DNA of 64,000 bases from NCBI GenBank assembly GCA_022885665.1, contig JAGQDJ010000038.1, positions 124,001 through 188,000 on the forward strand, read 5' to 3'. The stretch is from Triops longicaudatus (lineage: Eukaryota > Arthropoda > Branchiopoda > Notostraca > Triopsidae). Position 1 is the stretch's first letter. Each line of letters opens with the position of its first letter. The position numbers were made by a program, and so were the translations under genes. The notes beneath the pieces are model-generated. The model was not told where the DNA came from. It was given only the letters and a program-made list of their open reading frames with translations, and did not search any database. This document shows, in pieces, positions 56,001 through 64,000 of the stretch.

Positions 56001-59000
56001 TCAGCCCCGCTGGTTAAATTTTTTCGACTAACACTCAGGTTTTCTTTTAATTATATCACGTTATAGGTAGTCTATATCGCCCCGCTAAAATCTTTGGTAC
56101 GTGAACGAATGCGAGATTGGCAAGCAAGACTTGGAGGCGTGTTGGGTCTGAAAGTTGTCGAGTTAACTGGTGACGTTGCGCCCGACGCGCGTATGTTAAG
56201 TCAGGCGGACTTGATGATATGCACCCCCGAAAAATGGGACGGTGTGAGTCGTTCTTGGCAAAACCGGCCCTACGTTCGCTCAGTGGGTCTCATTATTATT
56301 GACGAAATCCACCTTCTGGGAGAAGACCGAGGTCCTGTATTGGAAGTCATTGTCTCCCGTGCCAACTACATGGCTTCGGCCGGTGCTACTGGTCAACAAC
56401 ATGTACGACTTATGGGTTTGTCCACTGCGGTAGCCAACGCTCGCGATCTAGCCAATTGGCTGAATATTGGCCCAATGGGACTTTACAATTTCCGTCCTTC
56501 GGTGCGGCCCGTACCGCTAGAAGTGCACATTCAAGGCTTTCCAGGCAAGCACTACTGCCCCCGGATGGCAACCATGAACCGTCCGGCGTTTTTGGCTATT
56601 CAACAATATGCGCCCGACAAGCCGTCACTCATTTTCGTGTCCTCGCGTCGTCAGACACGTCTCACAGCCTTAGATTTGATGGGCTGTCTTGCGGGGCAAG
56701 ATAATCCCCGTATGTGGTTGCATATGGATGAACTGGAATTGGAACACGTCGTCGCTGGGATCAAAGATGTGAACTTGAAAATGACGCTGGGTTTCGGTAT
56801 TGGCCTGCATCATGCTGGGTTGAATGAGCGCGACCGTGATGTGGTGGAAGAACTCTACGTCCATGGCAAGATCCAGGTGTTAGTAGCCACAGCTACGGTA
56901 GCCTGGGGTGTCAACTTTCCTGCCCATCTAGTCATCATCAAAGGAACGGAGTATTTCGATGCCAAAGTCAAGCGCTATGTAGATATGCCTATTACTGATG
57001 TTCTTCAAATGATGGGACGCGCCGGACGACCGCAATATGACGACCATGGTGTGGCGGTTGTTTACGTTCATGATATCAAGAAACATTTCTACAAGAAATT
57101 TTTGTACGAGCCTTTTCCTGTTGAATCCAGGTAAGGTGCCAAGCGTTTTAAGGATATTTCATGCGTTAGACAAAGTGAAGTAGGCTACATAACCAACAGA
57201 AATAGAAAACAAGCTAAATTTGAACCGACATTGTAAATCGAAGAAGAATAGGATGATGTATTGCTTAGCGTGAAAATGCCGGAAATGTAATTAAGCTGTT
57301 CAGGACTTGGTTTTCGTGTCAATAGTTCAATAACTTTAGAGCTGTTTTTTAAAGTTGTATGATTCTGTATTTGTTTATTTACTTATTTATTTTAAAAAAG
57401 CTTACTGGAAGTTTTACCGGATCATATGAACGCGGAAGTAGTGGGCGGGACCATTACTAATCGGCAAGATGCATTGAACTATTTGACGTGGACATACTTC
57501 TTCCGGAGGTTGTTGAAAAATCCGACGTATTATGGGCTTGAAGGCATTGAACCGGCTACTGTAAATACGTATTTGTCTTCGTTGGTAGATTCCTCCTTGA
57601 GTAAACTCGCAGAAGCCTCGTGCCTTACAGAGACGGTAAGTTGGATGTTTTTTGCTGATTATTTTAAGTAACACTTTAAGAGAAAGCAGATCTAACTTTC
57701 GAGGTCCTGTACATATTAAAAACGAAATTGGTGTTTGATTCTGGTACCGTACAATATAATTTATCATACAATTTTTGTGTGAACATTGCAGGAAGAGGGT
57801 GAAATCTCGTGCACCAGTTTAGGTCGCATTGCATCATTTTACTACCTGTCTCACCAAACTATGCAGCTCTTCCGAAATGGAATCCAAGCCAGCTCTTCTC
57901 TAGAAGACTTGCTCACTTTACTCACGGATAGCTACGAATACGACCAGTTGCCCGTTCGTCATAACGAAGACCAAATGAATGCGTAAGACTACCATTGAAA
58001 ACCTTAATTTACTTATTGCCGGGTAATAGCGGCTTTATATCTCCGTCAGTCGTTCTGTTTTGCCATATAAAGTTGACTTGACTGTTCTTCATTCTCAACA
58101 GAGAACTGGCACAACGTTGCCCGATTCAACTTAATCCCTTGAGTATGGATTCATCCCATACCAAAGCCCATCTGCTTCTACAGTGTCACTTTAGTCGCCT
58201 TCCGCTGCCCGTTGCGGATTACCTAACAGACACGAAAACCGTATTGGATTCCGTTTTCCGAATTTTACAGGTGTGTGTTCTCCGTTGTACGTTCGTTCTT
58301 CGTCGGTAATTCCGCACTTAAATAGTATCAATATAATTTCTTACGTGTGGACTTGGCAAAAACACGTAATCGTGTCTGTGAGTTCTTCACGTATGGTTCT
58401 GTTTCTTCGTTATGTTTTTGAAGCATATAGCTGAAAAAGCATTAATGTTGTCGCTGTGCTAATAATTTTGTGGTTTCTTTTTGAGGTGGTAGCGTAGTCG
58501 CGTTACCGTCATTGTTACTTTCAATATTATAATTTTCTGTACTGATCTGTTTATAAAAGTAATCTGTGCAGTTACTATATTTATTCTGTTATTCATTTGC
58601 ATAATTCTAGGCCATGCTGGATATTTCAGCAGAACAAGGATTCTTAGCGACAGCGTTGCGTGTTATCCAACTTATGCAAATGGTTGTTCAAGCGCGTTGG
58701 ATCACGGATCCTGCTCCATTAATACTGCCGTTCATTGAATCCTGGCATATAACGTCTTTAAAGCGCACACTATACCCGGACACACTAGCTACGCCTCTGT
58801 TGCCTCAACTTATGCAGACGTGCAGAAACAATTACAGAGGATTCGCTGAAGCTTTGCGTAGTGATTTGGAAGAGAGCCAAATTGAGCAAGTATGTTTTCA
58901 TTGCAAATAATGTGAAGTTATTCCTGGTTTGTTATTAAACATGTGATATTTTAAAATTGTTGTGTTAGGCATACCAAGTACTATGTGGGCTTCCTGTCAT

Positions 59001-59630
59001 TCACGTTAAACTCCAATTAATTGGACCAGACCCTGATGGTAAGCTAGCAGAGGACTTCCCTTCGCGGCCAGTTACAGCTGGCAAAGATTTTAAGCCACAG
59101 AATCCTGATAACTGGCTGAAGGTATCGAGCGATGAGGAATATACCCTGCATGTCGTTCTGGAACGTGAGACACAGGATCCAAGCGGTTCACGGGGCGGGG
59201 TCAGACCTAAACGCCCTCCACCTGGAATGGAGACAAGTAGGAGTCGCCCGGCTGATACGCGAGAGCAGCAGAAAAGGGTCCATGCTCCCAAGTTCCCTAA
59301 AGCCAAGGACGAAAGTTGGATGCTCATTTTAGGCTGTGTAGAAACGAAAGAATTGTTGGCTTTGAAACGCATTCCCCCTGTAGGCAACAGAACTACACAT
59401 GCTTTGCTGTTTAACACGCCTTCTGGCCGAGGTATGATTCGTAACGCGTCACATAATTGTTTTGCATTCATATTTCCAAATACCCGTCTCTTCATAATTT
59501 ATTTAAACAATTCTTTCAGTCAATGTACTGAAATATTTTCTTAGGTCGCACTATGTTAAACTTGTACCTTTTGTCGGACTCCTATTTGGGACTGGACCAG
59601 CAATACCTCATTCCCTTGCGAATGGATTAA
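50032..59630 (+). CDS. ASCC3: Activating signal cointegrator 1 complex subunit 3 (ASCC3), Ski2-like helicase
   Basis: 3'-5' helicase with two RecA-Sec63 cassettes; it splits collided ribosomes (RQT/ASC-1 complex) and unwinds DNA for ALKBH3 alkylation repair. 27 exons: 50032-50171, 50223-50329, 50388-50539, 50594-50851, 50901-51059, 51114-51231, 51297-51468, 51526-51638, 51704-51849, 51905-52105, 52169-52361, 52436-52548, 52762-53231, 53344-53449, 53626-53850, 53904-54023, 54118-54232, 54295-54837, 54898-55317, 55663-55880, 56067-57130, 57401-57635, 57792-57982, 58102-58270, 58611-58889, 58969-59431 and 59545-59630. 2,191 residues; vertebrate forms are about 2,200. Cassette 1: APTGAGKT (489-496), DEVH (601-604), SATLPN, GRAGRPQFD. 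Cassette 2: APTGSGKT (1338-1345), DEIH (1442-1445), STAVANARD, GRAGRPQYD. Both Walker sites are intact. AATAAA near 59696. Confidence 0.97.
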
Positions 59631-60664
59631 CGACTGGGAAAAGAAACGTGATAGGGTTATGGGTTTTAAAGAAGGTTATTTACTCCAGTATTGGAAATAA
59701 AAATGCGGCTGCATTTTACAAAAGGAATTTTTATTACTGAAACGTGTCTGTTGGCCCTGTTTTCGACAAATTTTGCCTACGTAACGCGTTTGACAAAAGA
59801 AAAGTATCTGAAAACAAGTTTTGTAAAATGACGCATTAGTAATTGGAAGATTTAGGTTTATAGAACAGCTGGGCACAGTTCGGAGTATTCCCTTTTTCTG
59901 CCATTCAGGAAACGGGAAAGGGTCTAAGAAACCACCATACACATACCTAACACATGTATACGTAAAGTTGTCTGCTTCTTTACTGGACATTCACCGACAA
60001 AAAATTATAAACTGGTAGGGGATTCACTTCTCTTTTTGTTCTGGAATACGGGGTTTATACATCCAAAGTCTTGTAGGTAGGGCCAGGTAGGGGAAAAATG
60101 GGGAATGATTTCAGTTCCGTAACTTTGTACAAAAATACCGCTGACTGTGATTTGCTAGAGATGAAACGAACTTGTAAAAAATTTGAGGTTCTTCCAACGC
60201 AAAATGTGGAGGCTTGGCAGTTTACAAAAGCGAAAAAATATTCATAAAAGTTTTTCTTCCTCTTCTTTGCTGCACGCGGATCTCGAGTTTGTACTCCAGT
60301 GGAAGTGCATAAAGGAAGCTTTACAGTTGTTCATCGCCGTCGTAGGTGACACTCGAACGCCGGTAAACCTGTCGCACAAAAAGGCCAAAGTTAACTTTAC
60401 CTCATATAAAATTTGTTTGACCGAGTGTGATTCAAAACTATAAAACAACAACACTTCCCGTAAAAGGCTCTTTCTACTGTCGACATCTTCTGTGAAGATA
60501 TACATTTCCATTTAAAAATACGTACTTCTCAAACTTCTTCCTGTTTCTCCTAAACATCCATGTATATAAAAATAGCTTCCAGTATGAAAGTGACTTCCAA
60601 TTAAAAAAAAAAAGCGAAATTAAAGACATTACTCATCATTAATGATCATTCGCAAATTTACGCA
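59631..60664. other. Convergent 3' intergenic gap
   Basis: Lies between the ends of ASCC3 (+) and the SLC35F-type gene (-). AATAAA for ASCC3 near 59696. No other feature. Confidence 0.55.
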
Positions 60665-63208
60665 TTAATTGGAATTTGTGACAAGATTTACCTGAAAAGT
60701 AGCCTGGGGATTGAACGTCACTTCTTTGTGCCCTCTTGGCCGGGGTAACGTGCTGAACCCGCCCACACCTCGTGTGTTAATCTCCGGTCCACCGTCCGAC
60801 GGTGAAGAGGGCGGAAACTTGACTGTGACTGTTTGGGTACTGATACCCACTTGACTAGATGTTGACAACGAGCGTTCCCGTCCCCCTAACAATGCCCGCT
60901 CGGCCCCACCTACGAAGGAGGTCATTTGCTGTTGTTGCTGATGATGGTGACCGCCTTTTGGTTGTCTTCGATAAGTCCCGTAGGCCATTTCAGCCGAGTG
61001 TGCATATACTGGCAAAGGAAGCGACTGGGAGTGTGTCATGGTGCACGAACCAGGACATGCCGCTTGCGGAGGAGGCGGGGGTGGCGGATACAGAAAATGG
61101 TAATGGGTCGAAGATGGGGTGGAAGACGTAGATGTGTTCGTGCCCAGAGAGAGATGCAAATCATGGCTCGAGCTAGCGGCAGTGGTCACCGTTGTAGTGC
61201 GGGTCAACATCGTCCTAATACGTTGCACATACAGCAAGTAGTGATCGAGTTTCATTATTGCAGAAAAACCTTCTTCATCATATTACTCCATTACGCAAAA
61301 GGATGCAAATCAAATTCAGAAAAAGGCGTGCGACACTAGACCATGCAATAAAGATGTATTGACAAAGGGGTTTACCTTGCTCTGATGGGCCGTTATTATA
61401 AAAACAGCTCAAGCAGTTGGTAAATGGATAATAAGCGGCCGAGTTTCACGACTAGAAACATAAAAAATGGACACGCGGTCCCCTTCATGCCATAAAATGC
61501 AACGAAACTTAAGTACAGGACTAGAACCGTGCGCAACTAAGGAACTTTCGCCGACGATAACACTTAAAACGTTTTCTTGCACACAAGAATGGTTCTTAAG
61601 TAATCAAAATCGCCCAAATTACGAGTTCACGTGAGGTATTTTTCTTTTAGGGCTTCAACGCTACCTGTAGAGAGCGGCTTCTTGCTGTGAACGGACGGGA
61701 GCGGATTTGGCACAAAAAATGACAACGCCGCTTATGACCAAAAAGAAGGATAACGCGTATAAGGCGTGGTACTAAAACAAAAGTTTTTCATGACTGAGAA
61801 AGATACGCGAAATCGGAGATGGTGATGCTTTACTTGGAAGTGGAACATGACTACGCCAAAAATTAAGGAGTAAAAATCCGAGGTGAGCAATGAAAGGTTG
61901 ACGGCCGTAGCAGAGGTGAACTTGAGCACAATGGGCACGCCCACGTAGTAGGCAAAAAGCACAACGGCAAATGCTAACAGCAGTACAATCACGTGCCAGT
62001 CGCTCCAATCAATGCTGGCAACTTCTTCGTGTTCGAGACCCGCCCTGTTTTATACACAAGAGACTTATAATTATGAACTGAAACTCTAATTAAACATTCC
62101 GAAAACATCCTACAGCAGAATAATGTGATAAAAACCTCTCTGACGGTTGTACCAGATAAAGGTAACCGTCGGCGCTAAAAGAACATGAATGATAGTCTTC
62201 GTGAAAACTTACAGTTGCATTCCGTTGATTACGCTACCAAAGAGTCCTAGCATCCCTAAGAATTCTACCATGTCAAACGTTTTAACAACAAATTCCTCCG
62301 CTACGTTGGAAACGCCATAAAGGAACGCGCCAGTCATACACAGTAAATCCCCCAACAGGCGATTTTTAACTAAAAAAATAAAAGTTCAGTTCCACTTTGT
62401 CAAGTTTGACGCCACGGGACGTTATCGACCTATGCCAGATTCTTTGGAATCGTCCGCATCCGCCCACACGAGACATCCGATCCCCATGAGACATATGCTC
62501 ACGCCCAGAATATGAACGATCTTGTAGCGTACCTTCAGCACAACCCAACTGAGCAGAAGAACGACCGGAATGGTAAAACAATCTAAAAGCTGTACAATAA
62601 AATATGATTTAGTGGCCTTCAACTCATTCTATACTACGAGCGAAATTACTTGAACACTAGTAAGAGTAGTGTACTGATATGCCTTGACCACCAAATAGTT
62701 GGCTTCCACATCAGCTAGGGCGAGGAAAAAATATTTCCACCCTCTATCCCGCAGAATTGGAATCAAGGATGTTTCTCCCCCTCTACAGGCCAACATGGTG
62801 GTAAATACCAAGCATAGAAGAACGTAATTTAAAAAGCTTTGTGCTGAAAATAAAAACAAACCCATATAAATAATTCTTATTGAAAAGATTATGGTCACGA
62901 TTACCGGTAGGAGCATTGACTTTATAGTTGGAGCTCAAAATTTGGCTCAAAACACCGGTTCCACATAGCATGAGCGACAACATTTGCCCCAGCAATATGG
63001 ATCTCCATATTTCCCTACGCAAGCATACGGTGAGTATTTGCTAACGAATAAGATATTATATTGCTAATTACCATCTGTCGAGCTCAGCGAAGTATTTTTC
63101 GCATCGATATCTGCAGCTATAGTTACCATCTGAGTTGGCCGTATTTGCACTGTTAATGTTGGTCGATTCCACAACCGTGTTCCGAGTATTGGCTTCATAG
63201 TCACCCAT
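60665..63208 (-). CDS. SLC35F1/F2-type solute transporter with long C-terminal tail
   Basis: Drug/metabolite-transporter superfamily protein with about ten membrane spans (PF06027 type). Exons in transcript order: 63072-63208, 62905-63014, 62650-62843, 62430-62589, 62213-62369, 61834-62044, 61665-61771 and 60665-61214; 541 residues. Family marks: GQMLSLMLCGTGVLSQ, LADVEANYLVVKAYQYTT, LLDCFTIPVVLLLSW, LYGVSNVAEEF, KFTSATAVNLSLLTSDFYSL and VISGVVIF. Known F1/F2 proteins are 370-410 residues; here exon 8 adds 182 residues of Thr/Ser-rich, seven-proline, HHHQQQQQ low-complexity sequence. At the end of exon 7 the sequence AG|GTAG either splices to this tail or, unspliced, reads Arg-stop and gives a family-length protein of 359 residues. 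Substrate unknown for this subfamily. Confidence 0.87.
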
Positions 63209-64000
63209 GACGTCATAGAAAGGTTAATTTCTAGTAAGTTAAAACACCAATTAAAAGTTAGTGAGGTTAATAAAACGGTTTCAGTATGCTTAGTGCATTT
63301 TGTAAACAACAGCAGACGCCATTTCTAGGTCACGTGACACAGAAAATAATGCTGCACGCCCCTTTAGGCGCATTTCTAGCAGCCAAACGACCAATAGCTA
63401 CGAAAAGGGCTACAGGAAGAAATTACGCGTTCGCTCACGGGGCGAAAGTACGCAAATTGAGCCCACACATGCCTATCTAACAAGGTTAAGTGCGGATTTA
63501 AGAACTTTATCTAATGAAACGAGAAATATGAGTGGCGTAGCATGTTGCAACTAAATTTTGAAATAACGTTGTCTAGAGAAATAAAAAAGAAAATTGTAGA
63601 AATTTTCGAACCAACTTACGAGAACCTATTAACAATATACGAAAATAGTAGAAGTCCTCTATTCCAGCCTTCATGGGTCCGGACCCTAGGTTGGGTAGTC
63701 GAAGGACTGGATAGTAAATACAATATTGCATTGTAATTACTCAAGAAGGTATGATGAGAAGTAATAAAGAGTAAATTTCCTACGTAAAAGTATCTAGCAA
63801 GAATGTATTTGTTCAGTTAGGTCATACGTAATTTTCTTGTCAAATGTAGCGTTCTTCTTTTAAATTGCGTTTTGTAATTTTTCCAAGAATGGGCAACAAG
63901 AAAGTCAATTCGGAAATCAATTCTAGTTGAAATTATTACGTGTATAATAGGCTATATGAGAGTTTCGTAAGAAATTTAAGCATTTCATTATGAAGTTCTC
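63209..64000. other. Upstream region of the transporter gene to window edge
   Basis: Small plus-strand open frames (63286-63480, 63542-63736) have no recognised family and no convincing splice context; the second, with FEPTYENLL and PSWVRTLGW, could be an exon of a gene beyond the right edge. Otherwise nothing is seen. Confidence 0.35.

Noticed and set aside
59001..59495. 164-codon minus-strand open frame
   Set aside because: It lies antisense to ASCC3 exon 26, whose frame is clearly conserved; a composition shadow.
1..64000. tRNA, rRNA or CRISPR features
   Set aside because: No cloverleaf with A/B-box pairs, no rRNA core sequence and no spaced repeat array were seen; the intron structure shows nuclear animal DNA.

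Overview
This is a stretch of animal nuclear DNA, AT-rich, with genes cut into many short exons by GT-AG introns of mostly 36-100 nt. The gene content points to a compact-genome arthropod: an expanded family of chemosensory ionotropic receptors (IRs), a CYP2-clan P450, tandem NRF-6-like acyltransferases and conserved housekeeping genes. A crustacean (branchiopod-like) is my best guess, but the sequence does not prove it. Exon-intron models were built by hand from reading frame, splice consensus and family conservation. Most coding models close with consistent phases and expected lengths.

Layout. 1-2.7 kb: 3' two-thirds of a lysosomal Pro-X carboxypeptidase (+). 4.4-7.3 kb: complete P450 (+). 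8.5-26.3 kb: a cluster of divergent IR genes sharing one 11-exon structure: IR-A (+, lacks a usable donor at the expected site), IR-B (+, decayed), IR-C (-, intact), IR-E (-, only a dead first exon recognised) and IR-D (+, intact), separated by long gene-poor DNA. 26.8-27.7 kb: PACRG (+). 28.6-31.9 kb: complete ribonucleotide reductase large subunit (-), divergent from UTP18 (+, 32.4-34.9 kb) across a roughly 430-bp shared promoter with an E2F-like site. 36.8-43.4 kb: two tandem NRF-6-like membrane acyltransferases (+). 44.0-49.7 kb: a 186-codon open frame of unknown nature, a complete iGluR-type receptor (+) and a fragment of a second with an in-frame stop. 50.0-59.6 kb: complete 27-exon ASCC3 helicase (+). 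60.7-63.2 kb: an SLC35F1/F2-type transporter (-) with an unusual low-complexity C-terminal tail.

The genes form no shared pathway: chemosensory and detoxification families that turn over quickly lie among single-copy housekeeping genes (dNTP synthesis, rRNA processing, ribosome rescue and alkylation repair, cilia). The window shows birth-and-death evolution: three full IR copies and two decayed ones, tandem NRF duplicates, an iGluR relic, and non-autonomous hAT-like elements in introns and intergenic DNA with recognisable 8-bp target-site duplications. I found no tRNA, rRNA or CRISPR array, and no wholly new system. The most follow-up-worthy signals are the missing IR-A splice donor, TATA boxes almost abutting IR start codons, a miRNA-like hairpin at 17.4 kb, and a stop/splice switch in the SLC35F gene.
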